From NCBI GenBank assembly GCA_900555165.1, contig USKE01000076.1, positions 1-9,047 of the forward strand: DNA of 9,047 nt, given 5' to 3'. Of the stretch, positions 1-6,991 are shown one piece after another; within the stretch, counting starts at the first letter, position 1; every line of letters begins with the position of its first letter. The notes below the pieces were generated by a model. It did not search any database and was not told the origin of the DNA. It worked only from the letters and a program-made list of their open reading frames with translations. This DNA comes from an uncultured Porphyromonadaceae bacterium (lineage in GTDB: Bacteria; Bacteroidota; Bacteroidia; Bacteroidales; Muribaculaceae). Both the position numbers and the translations under genes were made by a program.

Positions 1-1281
1 CGCGCGGAACGACACCACTGCCTCAAGGGCGCCCGAGATGTCGGGTGTCACTGTCACGTCGGTCACCGGCCCGGCGGGAGCGTCTGTGACCTCCTGCACT
101 ATGCGGATGTCGGCGATATATGCGTTCCATTTATTGGCCGGCGACGTGATGTGGAACCCCACGCAGACAGGCCCCGAGACCTCCGGCGTCAGCGGAATCT
201 CCACGAAACGCTGTGGCGAGCGCGCGTCCCAGGCCATCTCCGTCGGCCCCCAGAGTGTCTGCGTCATCGCCGCGGGGTTCTGCGCGCTGCCACATGCCAC
301 GGTCATCGTCTCGGCAAAACCGGTCGAGCGCGAATACATCTCAACCTTAAGCAGATATGTCTGGCCGGCCGAAAGCGTCACGGCTGGGGTTATGAGCCAG
401 TCGTCGGCCGCGTCGTCGCGGCTGTAGTCATACATCGCCGTCCCGCTCTCGAAAATCCAGGTCTTGCCGTCGCCATTACCGTCAAACACCCCCATGCGGG
501 CGGCAGCCGCGTCGGGGCTTGTGAAATCCTCGGCGAAATATGTGACGTAAACCGGCTCGGGAGCGATGTCGGCCACATCGACAAGCGACATGTCGTCGAT
601 ATTCAGCTTGTTGCGGTTGGGTTCTGAAATCACATGGATGCCGATGTACAGCGGCCCCGACGTCTCGGCTGTGAAATCCACCGAGATGTGCCGACGGTCG
701 TCGCTGTCGCTCCAGGCCACCTCGACCGGCTCGACAAGCGTGCGCGTCATCGCGCCGACTTCCGGGGCGTCACCGGCCATCACCTCCATCCGCTCAGGCC
801 AGTTTGGCGAGCAGTGGGCGTCGAACTTCAGGCGGTAGATATGCCCCGCCTCAACCGTCAGTCCCGGAGTTATGAGCCAGTCGTCGGCCGCATTGTCAAG
901 ATGATAAAAACTGAAGGCAACACCGCCGTTGATGGACCATGTGCGTTCGTCGCCGTTGGCATCGATGATAGTAAACGCCTCCCCGGCCGCAGCGGCATCG
1001 GTGAAATCCTCGCTCCAGGGCACGCTCACTGGCGCCGACCGCCCGGCCTCGGCACCTTTCATCACTGCCCCAGCGTCGTCATCGGCGCGCGACAGGCGCC
1101 CCGCCAGTTCGCCGTAAGCCGTAACCGCGGCCCGCGACACATCACCGGAGTCACCTCTCACCGAGGCAGCCCAACGGTCGGCGACACCCCGTTCGGCAAT
1201 CGCCCCCGACCAGTTCCGGGCCACAGCCCCTGCCGACAGCAACGCCGCCACGGCAACAACAATAGTAAAATGTTTTTTCAT
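1..1281 (-). CDS. Secreted protein with tandem choice-of-anchor J-like domains (3' end beyond window)
   Basis: I translated this frame by hand: it is open for 427 codons from ATG at 1281 to the left edge, with no stop, so only the N-terminal part is visible. Residues 1-21 form a Sec signal peptide (MKKH, a hydrophobic run, AVA then R22); there is no lipobox cysteine. After a linker come two homologous beta-rich domains, about residues 87-237 and 245-398. Each opens with E-D-F-T, has a D-x-N-G-D-x-x-T-W motif, contains the identical string AADDWLITP (131-139 and 291-299), and ends with a G-[IF]-H-[IV] strand and a D-[IM]-x-[IL]-V strand. This pattern fits the choice-of-anchor J / cleaved-adhesin family of surface or exported proteins. 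From about residue 401 a fibronectin type III-like segment seems to begin. Such proteins usually end in a type IX or PorSS-type sorting domain, which would lie outside the window. Its ligand is unknown. It has its own promoter and is probably unrelated to the upstream restriction genes. Confidence 0.8.
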   Translation of the reverse strand, partial: MKKHFTIVVAVAALLSAGAVARNWSGAIAERGVADRWAASVRGDSGDVSRAAVTAYGELAGRLSRADDDAGAVMKGAEAGRSAPVSVPWSEDFTDAAAAGEAFTIIDANGDERTWSINGGVAFSFYHLDNAADDWLITPGLTVEAGHIYRLKFDAHCSPNWPERMEVMAGDAPEVGAMTRTLVEPVEVAWSDSDDRRHISVDFTAETSGPLYIGIHVISEPNRNKLNIDDMSLVDVADIAPEPVYVTYFAEDFTSPDAAAARMGVFDGNGDGKTWIFESGTAMYDYSRDDAADDWLITPAVTLSAGQTYLLKVEMYSRSTGFAETMTVACGSAQNPAAMTQTLWGPTEMAWDARSPQRFVEIPLTPEVSGPVCVGFHITSPANKWNAYIADIRIVQEVTDAPAGPVTDVTVTPDISGALEAVVSFRA

Positions 1282-1338
1282 ACAAATATTATCGGCTTTT
1301 ATGAATGAATATCAGAGTTCCTGCAAGCATATTGCCCC

Positions 1339-1370
1339 CAAATATACACATTCTCCGGCAAATCCACAAA
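1339..1370 (-). promoter_or_regulatory. Bacteroidota-type promoter for the secreted-protein gene
   Basis: On the minus strand TATATTTG (1346-1339) matches the Bacteroidota -7 consensus TAnnTTTG. TTTG (1370-1367) lies 20 bases upstream, the expected -33 spacing. Transcription would start near 1332, giving a leader of about 50 bases before the ATG at 1281. The rest of the 198-base gap (1282-1479) holds no convincing terminator for the restriction operon; the only hairpin seen is a weak five-pair CACAA/TTGTG around a loop. Confidence 0.6.
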
Positions 1371-1479
1371 CGCACGCCACAAGATAAAAATTTGTGACCC
1401 CAGGCCGTACTGCAGAACAAAATGCCATTAACTCCACTCCACCACACGCCTGCCGCAACATGGCTGCTAAGTGGTGCCA

Positions 1480-4400
1480 TTACATCGGCTTGATCATAGA
1501 CTCGATAAAGGCGATCTCTTCATCGGAAAGGTTGTATTTGGCATAGAGCTGTGCATCGATTTCTTCCACGCTCTTGCTCCAGTCGATGTCGCTTCCATTC
1601 GTGAAGTTTTGCATTGGAACGAACTTATAAGTATCCCTTGTCATATTTTTAAGTTTCCTAATTCCAACCATAAAACGGAAAAACTTTGTACGACAATAGG
1701 TCACAACATTATTGGTTTCTTCCTCTGACGAGAAAGGTGCGATCGCAAGGAAGGTCTCTGTACAAATTGTGTTCTTATCTCCTACGACACCTTGGCCGAT
1801 AATTCGAGCTGGTATAGGATTACCTAACTGACCGGCGGCTCCATCAGCTTTAGAAAGGAACACCTTCCATGATTTCATTATTTCCGCTCCTTTGCTTGGG
1901 ACGAAGTCTGCCGGAAGATATCGAATATCGCGCCCTCCATCAAAACGGCCAAAGACTTTCAACCCCTCGATAAGTGGCGTTGCAGTGATTTCTTGCTTAT
2001 AGTTAGAAATACCGAAAGGATTTCTGGCAAGAACCTTTTCTGAGAAATAATGTTTAGATTTGTCAATCACTTTAGAAAGTATTGACAAAGCACCTGCGTC
2101 TCTAACAACGACACCAGATTCGTTATCATCAAGATAACGCTCCACTGCCGAAATTCCATTAGTGGTATGAGAGCAGAACTGGCATTTTCCCTCATTTTTA
2201 CTATCAATAAGGAAATAACAAATACCTCCTTCAATCGCTACGTTTGTAAAACAGTCCGAAGCATTCAAGTAATCATGCAATACTCTTATATGATGATTGC
2301 TCAACATAGTGGAGCGGAAATCATCCAATCCTTTACCTCCAGTCATCCATCGAGAGGGCATAATCATAGAGACAAACGATGGCTTAACCAATAAAGCAAT
2401 TCCAACAAATTTGTCGTATATCGGTTTTGCGCTTGAACCACCCCCGCCATCAACTTCTTGATATGGAGGATTGCCAACAATGGCTTTGAATTTCATATTA
2501 TCTTTATTGGGTATGCCCCATTTGGCAGCCTTTGTTATACGGCTGATAAAGAGTTCGGGCTGGTTTTTGATTTTGTTGATTAAGTCTTCGGGCGCCCACA
2601 TATTGGTTTTTCCTTTGCGGAAACCAAGGAGTGTGCGGCGAGTGATTGATTTTGCCATTGGAGTCTTACAGATAACGAAGATGTTTTCTGCAACCGTTTT
2701 GTCCCAAATGGCCTGATGTTCTTCGAGGGTTTCCGGTGAGAACATCTCATTGCGCAGTCGCGCACGGTATATGTTATATGCAAGGTAGAGAGGATATAGA
2801 CCCGACTTCGAGTTCATCTCAAGGAGCGGGCTATCGGGGGCGAATACCTCGGCGGTAACATTGCCACGGTCAACGAAACGCGGATCCTCAATGGTTTCCG
2901 AGAAATCCTCGTTATAGAATGTATAGCCCCCGAGACAGTCGCTCATGTGCATATTTACCACTCGCCAGGGCGTCAACACCGTTTCCTTGTCCGGATTACG
3001 GAAAGTGGCGAAGATAGCGGCGATGCGCTCGATTCGTTCCTCGATAGAAAGGCGATCGGCAGCACGGGCCATCTGGCGGATGCGCTTGGCGGCGGCGGTG
3101 AAGATGTCGGGGTCGTAATACTTCTTGAAGGCGTTGAAACGTTGCTTGGTAACCCCTTTCGGCATAAATTCTCCCCACGACTGCGGGTCGACAAGTTGGG
3201 TGAAATTGTCGATAGTCAGTTCCTCGTCTTCGTTCTCGACCTTGGCACCATAAATCATCAACGGCATACGGATAGAGATACCACGAAGAATTGAGATGGC
3301 GTCCTCCTTGACTTTCTTCTTTTTCTTCAATTCTTCGAGGCGAGCCTTTTCTTCCTCGGTCAGCTCGCGTTTCTTTTTCTTTTCAAGCCGTTCCTTTTCC
3401 TCGTATTCCTCGTTGGTCAGTCCCTGATTGTTGACGGTGATGTCGTTGGTCTTACCCATCGCCTTTGTCTGACCGATAATGCCTTTCAGCTCGTCGAACT
3501 CCTGTATGTCAACGTCAGAGAGGCGCATCAGCTCGTCGTTGTAGAGGCAACCGTCTTCAAAACCGTGCTGAACAACGCGCTCGACATAAACACGTTTGAG
3601 CTGCTGGAGCATATGCTCGGTATTCAGCTGTTTCATCTGACTGCCCTCGATAGAGATTATCGGACAGAAATTCAGAAATTCGCCAAGTTGCCGACGGTCG
3701 GAGCCAGACTGCTTGCCCGCCTTGGTGGAAATCTTCGCGGTCTCGGCAAGCACTTTGAGAGTGCGGTCGGGTGCGAAGTCGAACACATAGCAGTCCTCCT
3801 TTACACGGCCATTGATAGTGGCCGGAGTCTGAACACGAAAGATAGTCTGCATATATGCCGAGGCGGCGGTGTTGAAACTGCCCGACAGCATAAACACACC
3901 GGTCCAAGGCTTGACACTCACGCCGGTAGTCAACCTGCCGCAAGATAGCGTGATTGTCCGTGTCTTGTCAGGGTCAGGGCCAATGGCTTTCTCTACCTTG
4001 CGCAGAGCCTCGTCGTTGGTTTCTTCTTCATCACCGTCCCCGGCCACGTTGACAATCTCGAACAGCCCGAACACGGGGTGATTGCGGAGCATGGCCGAAA
4101 GAGCTTTTGCCGACTTTACGCCCGGCACCATCCACAATGTATGACGGAAGATGTCGCGGTAGCGGTTGTTGGCAAAGGGGTACAGACTTTCCTCATCGTT
4201 CTTCGTAAGAAGATTGAGGAAATTTTCGACTTGCTTTTTGTGAACGAAGTCGCCATTATCGTTGGTGCGGAAGAACTCGCGGAAGTTAAAGGCGATGTCT
4301 TCGTCGGCAAATTCATTCATCAGCCTGCCGAGGTCGTATGTGTAAATATTCAATCGAGGAAGGCCTGCGTATGGATTATGGTCGCCGGGGTGAGTCAAGT

Positions 4401-5460
4401 CCCATGCGGCCTTGGCGCGTTGCTCCATCACATAATCCCAGGTATAGATCTCTTCTTCCTTGAAATCGTCAAGCAGGTTGAACGGTGTGCCGCTGAGGCG
4501 GAGCACCTTGGTTTTCTCTTTGGTAAGCTCGGCCATGACGGCTTTGCCGAGTTCGGTCTGCGTACCCTCGTGGGCTTCATCAACAATGATGAGATCCCAC
4601 GGCGTCGAGAAAATATCGTTGTTTTTGTCGAAATTGCCGCCTACAAGTTCGGAGCCTCGGAGATCCTGCATCGAGGCGAAGTATATATAGCGACATTCCT
4701 CACGCCGTGCGCGACATTCAAGATTTACGAAAGAATCGCCATGGGTTCTGGAGCCATAGGCGTATTCGTCGTTATCGTAGAATATCTTTTGGAAATCCTC
4801 GAACCAGCCGGCATCGACCACCGGGCGGTGAGTGAGGATAAGCACGCGGCGGAACTGTGTCCATTTTTCTCGTTCCGCAAGTTGGCCACGCTCCTTGACA
4901 ACCTGTAAGGCCGAGAGCGTTTTGCCAAAACGCATCTTTGCATTCCACAGCATCTGGTTGCCTTTCTTAAACTGCTTGAGAGTCTTGTCGATAGCCTCGC
5001 GTTGTTCAGGGCGGAACACAATTGGCGACTGCCCGTGCGTAAGTTCGCTGTTGCCGAGCGCCCTGCGGCCCTGTTTCGCGGCCGCGATTGCGCGGCGCGC
5101 CGTCTCAAGGTCACAGCAGAACCACTCGTTGGCACCGTTCACTCTGTCAAACACCTTGCGGCGGATGCCGCTGCGCAACAGTACATCATGCACCTCTTTG
5201 TCATTGACGGCAACAATCATGCCGGCGCGGGCGGCTACGGCTACCTCGGTATGCAGAAGTTCGTAAGTAATTCCGGCTGTGCGCGTGTACTGGTCAATTC
5301 TGGCTTTCGCCGCCCGGTTGAGCGCACTGCTGTTTGGGGGCAGTGTCAGGTTACCGTCGTCAAAGGTAGCCTCGCCGATTTTCACGCAGTCGCCATGCGC
5401 GGCATCGGGGATACGGAACACATATATCAGCTTTGCTTTTAAGTCAGAGAAATATTCCAT
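1480..5460 (-). CDS. Single-chain restriction-modification enzyme: GIY-YIG-like nuclease + DEAH helicase + Eco57I-like adenine methylase
   Basis: A 1326-residue protein. Residues 8-120 resemble the T5orf172/MUG113 branch of GIY-YIG nucleases: IYVFRIP (12-18) and KIG (27-29) stand for GIY and YIG, then K-A-R-I-D-Q-Y (52-58) with the candidate catalytic arginine, and NEWF (111-114) with the candidate metal-binding glutamate. Residues 149-560 are a superfamily 2 helicase: FRPEQ, Walker A MRFGKT (176-181), motif Ia LILTHRP (207-213), DEAH (294-297), SGTPF (323-327), motif V LTTGVSV (510-516) and motif VI-like QTIFRVQTP (538-546). A Glu/Lys-rich linker spans 683-720. The methylase has a motif X-like TVLTPW (827-832), a degenerate motif I LEMNSKSGLYPLY (880-892), catalytic NPPY (997-1000) and IMPSRW (1033-1038). 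Residues from about 1100 to the end are probably target recognition. ATG lies six bases after the stop of the methylase-like gene, so the two are probably co-transcribed. The order resembles type ISP enzymes such as LlaGI. The predicted job is defence against foreign DNA; activity is inferred. Confidence 0.85.
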   Translation of the reverse strand: MEYFSDLKAKLIYVFRIPDAAHGDCVKIGEATFDDGNLTLPPNSSALNRAAKARIDQYTRTAGITYELLHTEVAVAARAGMIVAVNDKEVHDVLLRSGIRRKVFDRVNGANEWFCCDLETARRAIAAAKQGRRALGNSELTHGQSPIVFRPEQREAIDKTLKQFKKGNQMLWNAKMRFGKTLSALQVVKERGQLAEREKWTQFRRVLILTHRPVVDAGWFEDFQKIFYDNDEYAYGSRTHGDSFVNLECRARREECRYIYFASMQDLRGSELVGGNFDKNNDIFSTPWDLIIVDEAHEGTQTELGKAVMAELTKEKTKVLRLSGTPFNLLDDFKEEEIYTWDYVMEQRAKAAWDLTHPGDHNPYAGLPRLNIYTYDLGRLMNEFADEDIAFNFREFFRTNDNGDFVHKKQVENFLNLLTKNDEESLYPFANNRYRDIFRHTLWMVPGVKSAKALSAMLRNHPVFGLFEIVNVAGDGDEEETNDEALRKVEKAIGPDPDKTRTITLSCGRLTTGVSVKPWTGVFMLSGSFNTAASAYMQTIFRVQTPATINGRVKEDCYVFDFAPDRTLKVLAETAKISTKAGKQSGSDRRQLGEFLNFCPIISIEGSQMKQLNTEHMLQQLKRVYVERVVQHGFEDGCLYNDELMRLSDVDIQEFDELKGIIGQTKAMGKTNDITVNNQGLTNEEYEEKERLEKKKKRELTEEEKARLEELKKKKKVKEDAISILRGISIRMPLMIYGAKVENEDEELTIDNFTQLVDPQSWGEFMPKGVTKQRFNAFKKYYDPDIFTAAAKRIRQMARAADRLSIEERIERIAAIFATFRNPDKETVLTPWRVVNMHMSDCLGGYTFYNEDFSETIEDPRFVDRGNVTAEVFAPDSPLLEMNSKSGLYPLYLAYNIYRARLRNEMFSPETLEEHQAIWDKTVAENIFVICKTPMAKSITRRTLLGFRKGKTNMWAPEDLINKIKNQPELFISRITKAAKWGIPNKDNMKFKAIVGNPPYQEVDGGGGSSAKPIYDKFVGIALLVKPSFVSMIMPSRWMTGGKGLDDFRSTMLSNHHIRVLHDYLNASDCFTNVAIEGGICYFLIDSKNEGKCQFCSHTTNGISAVERYLDDNESGVVVRDAGALSILSKVIDKSKHYFSEKVLARNPFGISNYKQEITATPLIEGLKVFGRFDGGRDIRYLPADFVPSKGAEIMKSWKVFLSKADGAAGQLGNPIPARIIGQGVVGDKNTICTETFLAIAPFSSEEETNNVVTYCRTKFFRFMVGIRKLKNMTRDTYKFVPMQNFTNGSDIDWSKSVEEIDAQLYAKYNLSDEEIAFIESMIKPM

Positions 5461-5466
5461 GGCCGA

Positions 5467-6516
5467 TTATTTGATTAGGTCGATGAACCGGATTTTTTGC
5501 TTTGCGTTAGGAGCGCCCCAGTCTTTGATAAGGGCGTATGTGCCGTTGTGGGCGCGGATATCGCCGTTCTTACATCCCCGGCATTGCGTGACGGTTTCAG
5601 TCTCGCCGAAAAGGTCAGTAACAACCGTACGGCGTTCGCCGCACGAATCGGGTATGACACCTTTCAGGCCGTCCATCTGCCAGATGTTCCATGATATAAT
5701 GTAGGCGATATATTGCAGTGATTTGAGTTGCGGATCTCTGCCGAACTTAGCGCGGTAGTAGTCCAGGAAGGTATAGAGCAATGCTTTGCGGGCGAGAACC
5801 AGGCTGTCGCCCTGCCACTCAAAACCGTAAACGCTCATATAGGCTGACTGTGCCGCCTTGAGCCATTCGCCACTTGTGGTAGTGTTTTCACCGGCAACGC
5901 GAAGTTTGCGGTCGAGAAGTCCGATACGACGTTCCACCGGAATTGGCTCGCCTGTGACGGTGTCGTATCGGCTTACGAGATAGGGGGCCTCGCCGCAGGT
6001 AATTTCAAGGCGGTTTTCGGTTACATAATCGCGCCACGTTTTGCCTTCCGGGAAAACAACAGGCTCGGCATTGACAATCCACGAATGTGTGCCGTCGGGA
6101 TTGTCAATTTCCGTGTTAAACACCCCCTCTCGCCCGAACCAGGCATTGTCAATAAGGTTGTTCTGCTTGTTGCAGATCCATGCGGGAGTGAATACCTCGG
6201 CCATCTCGCGGCTGCGCTGTTGCTGTTCGGTGCGACATTTGTATGCCCTCGGAACGATTATTCCGCTGAACTCACCTGAAATTGCATCTATGGTAATAGG
6301 ATCTTTACAACCGTAACCTCTACCTCTTGAGGCATAACTGTCGGTAGCCCAGAAAATATTTTGTTGCGTAGTGTGATCTTTAAGCAGAAGTTCGAGAACT
6401 TCAGTATGCACCGGAGTTTCATAATCCAGACATAATGGCACACGAGAAGGCACCTCTTGCCCGTCAGGCAAAAAGTGTGTGCCATGCACAGACATACCTG
6501 CCACGTTCCTGCCCAT
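5467..6516 (-). CDS. Methyltransferase-like companion subunit lacking NPPY (restriction endonuclease subunit M type)
   Basis: A 349-residue protein. Visible methyltransferase features are motif X-like AEVFTP (106-111), motif I-like LEITCGEAPYL (170-180), which fits the xPxCGxGxFL pattern better than the large protein does, and a motif II-like segment YGFEWQGDSLVLARKALL with acidic E233 for the SAM ribose. Where NPPY is expected, after IISWNIWQMDGLKG (273-286), the chain instead runs into a short tail with C292, C312 and C315, then KDWG and a final RFIDLI. So it has a plausible SAM pocket but no catalytic motif IV. I recognise the family as the one often called restriction endonuclease subunit M in Bacteroidales, next to a helicase-methylase gene, as here. 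It probably partners the downstream 1326-residue protein. ATG at 6516 is the first in frame after a TGA at about 6525; Met8 at 6495 is an alternative start. The first roughly 25 residues look unlike the conserved part that begins at LDYETPVH. Confidence 0.8.
   Translation of the reverse strand: MGRNVAGMSVHGTHFLPDGQEVPSRVPLCLDYETPVHTEVLELLLKDHTTQQNIFWATDSYASRGRGYGCKDPITIDAISGEFSGIIVPRAYKCRTEQQQRSREMAEVFTPAWICNKQNNLIDNAWFGREGVFNTEIDNPDGTHSWIVNAEPVVFPEGKTWRDYVTENRLEITCGEAPYLVSRYDTVTGEPIPVERRIGLLDRKLRVAGENTTTSGEWLKAAQSAYMSVYGFEWQGDSLVLARKALLYTFLDYYRAKFGRDPQLKSLQYIAYIISWNIWQMDGLKGVIPDSCGERRTVVTDLFGETETVTQCRGCKNGDIRAHNGTYALIKDWGAPNAKQKIRFIDLIK
6457..6490 (-). repeat. Two small hairpins within the first codons of the methylase-like gene
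   Basis: TTGCC/GGCAA (6457-6461 with 6467-6471, five-base loop) and TGTGC/GCACA (6478-6482 with 6486-6490, three-base loop) lie between codons 9 and 20 of the 349-residue gene, just past the alternative start Met8. They could affect translation start, but five-pair stems also arise by chance. Confidence 0.3.
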
Positions 6517-6632
6517 AACCGGTCAGGATGCAGACCATGTCGCGCCAATAAGTATATGAAAGGGGCAAAATCGGTTCATTACTGAGTGACATCCGGTTAG
6601 TTACACAACTTGCGAATGCCACTGCCACTGAT

Positions 6633-6703
6633 TCCGACAATAAAGAAAGCGCAGACGTTTTAAATGTCTACGCTGAGGTCGGGCATTAGCCCTAATTGTC
6701 GGA
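6633..6703. repeat. Three-way-junction-like inverted-repeat element
   Basis: The outer stem TCCGACAAT (6633-6641) pairs perfectly with ATTGTCGGA (6695-6703). Inside are two hairpins. The first, 6648-6674, is an almost complete 27-base palindrome with a one-base loop, one C/A mismatch and one G/T position. The second, 6681-6692, is GGGC-ATTA-GCCC. Together they fold as a closed three-way junction of 71 bases on either strand. No known ribozyme or riboswitch core was recognised. Confidence 0.55.
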
Positions 6704-6705
6704 TA

Positions 6706-6763
6706 CCTGTACAGAGACAATAAACGCCCACGCTATGCGTGAGCATCCACTAATCTGTTCAGG
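6706..6763. repeat. Second inverted-repeat element with internal hairpin
   Basis: CCTGTACAG (6706-6714) pairs with CTGTTCAGG (6755-6763) with one mismatch. Inside, CACGC-TAT-GCGTG (6729-6741) is a perfect five-pair hairpin. It begins three bases after the first element and shares the GACAATAAA word with it. CCTGTAC is repeated directly at 6764-6770. Confidence 0.45.
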
Positions 6764-6790
6764 CCTGTACTTTGAAATTTCCGACGTTCC

Positions 6791-6817
6791 AGCGTACATG
6801 AACAAATAGCAAACGCT
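6791..6817. repeat. Third, weaker inverted repeat (AGCGT/ACGCT)
   Basis: AGCGT (6791-6795) pairs with ACGCT (6813-6817). The unit is 27 bases, the same length as the palindrome at 6648-6674, and it also begins AGCG and ends ACGCT; 15 of 27 positions agree by eye. TTCCGAC lies just upstream of both. It may be a decayed copy. Confidence 0.3.
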
Positions 6818-6827
6818 AATATTTTGT

Positions 6828-6845
6828 AAGCCTCCGCCGAGGCTT
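6828..6845. repeat. Perfect seven-pair hairpin near the start of the leader
   Basis: AAGCCTC (6828-6834), loop CGCC, GAGGCTT (6839-6845). On the minus strand it would sit 20-40 bases after the predicted transcription start of the restriction operon. The following bases (ACAAAATATT) are not a clean U-tract, so a terminator or attenuator role is uncertain. Confidence 0.45.
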
Positions 6846-6873
6846 TATGTCTTGTCAAACTGAGTCAACGGTG

Positions 6874-6905
6874 CAAAATTAGGAAATTAATCAATGCGAT
6901 ACAAT
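6874..6905 (-). promoter_or_regulatory. Bacteroidota-type promoter for the restriction-modification pair
   Basis: Minus-strand TAATTTTG (6881-6874) fits TAnnTTTG. ATTG (6905-6902) lies 20 bases upstream as the -33 element. It sits just past the fabF terminator hairpin, as expected for the start of a new transcription unit. Transcription would begin near 6867, leaving a leader of about 350 bases. Confidence 0.55.
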
Positions 6906-6954
6906 TCCACGGCTCAAAAAAATATGGGTTTCACCGAAATGACGAAGAAATGGC

Positions 6955-6991
6955 GAAGGCGCCGGGTTCCGGGAGGGAACGGGGCGCCTTC
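6955..6991 (-). terminator. Terminator hairpin after fabF
   Basis: GAAGGCGCC (6955-6963) pairs perfectly with GGCGCCTTC (6983-6991). Inside, after a 2x2 mismatch, GTTCC (6966-6970) pairs with GGAAC (6976-6980) around a five-base loop. It starts 26 bases past the fabF stop. There is no immediate U-tract in the minus direction, although a run of seven T lies about 30 bases further on, so it may also act as a 3'-end stabilising structure. Confidence 0.65.

Larger units (their letters stand above)
6517..6873 (-). promoter_or_regulatory. Gene-free region, candidate 5' leader of the restriction operon, rich in inverted repeats
   Basis: About 350 bases separate the candidate promoter (6874-6905) from the first restriction gene. 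No convincing coding frame is present. The stretch holds at least four inverted repeats, listed separately. A nine-base direct repeat GACAATAAA occurs at 6636-6644 and 6716-6724, 80 bases apart, and TTCCGAC occurs at 6632-6638 and 6779-6785. This suggests diverged tandem copies of a structured unit of roughly 70-80 bases. If transcribed from 6867 it would be a long structured leader. I match it to no known riboswitch or small RNA family. A 24-codon frame with ATG at 6538 and TGA at 6466-6464 overlaps the methylase-like start in another frame and could be a leader peptide, but nothing supports its translation. Confidence 0.45.

Noticed and set aside
38..1308. Several plus-strand frames of up to 224 codons at the left end.
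   Set aside because: They lie opposite the signal-peptide-bearing choice-of-anchor J gene and show no protein-like pattern.
1289..1480. A 63-codon minus-strand frame whose ATG overlaps the stop of the large restriction gene (TAATG).
   Set aside because: It covers the promoter of the next gene, has a composition rich in Cys and Trp without any recognisable pattern, and nothing else supports translation.
4078..4908. A 276-codon plus-strand frame antisense to the helicase region.
   Set aside because: Shadow of the helicase gene, whose motifs are clear on the minus strand.
6633..6703. Known ribozyme, riboswitch or attC-type site for the three-way junction.
   Set aside because: No hammerhead core, TPP-type consensus or integron R' and R'' cores could be found by eye.
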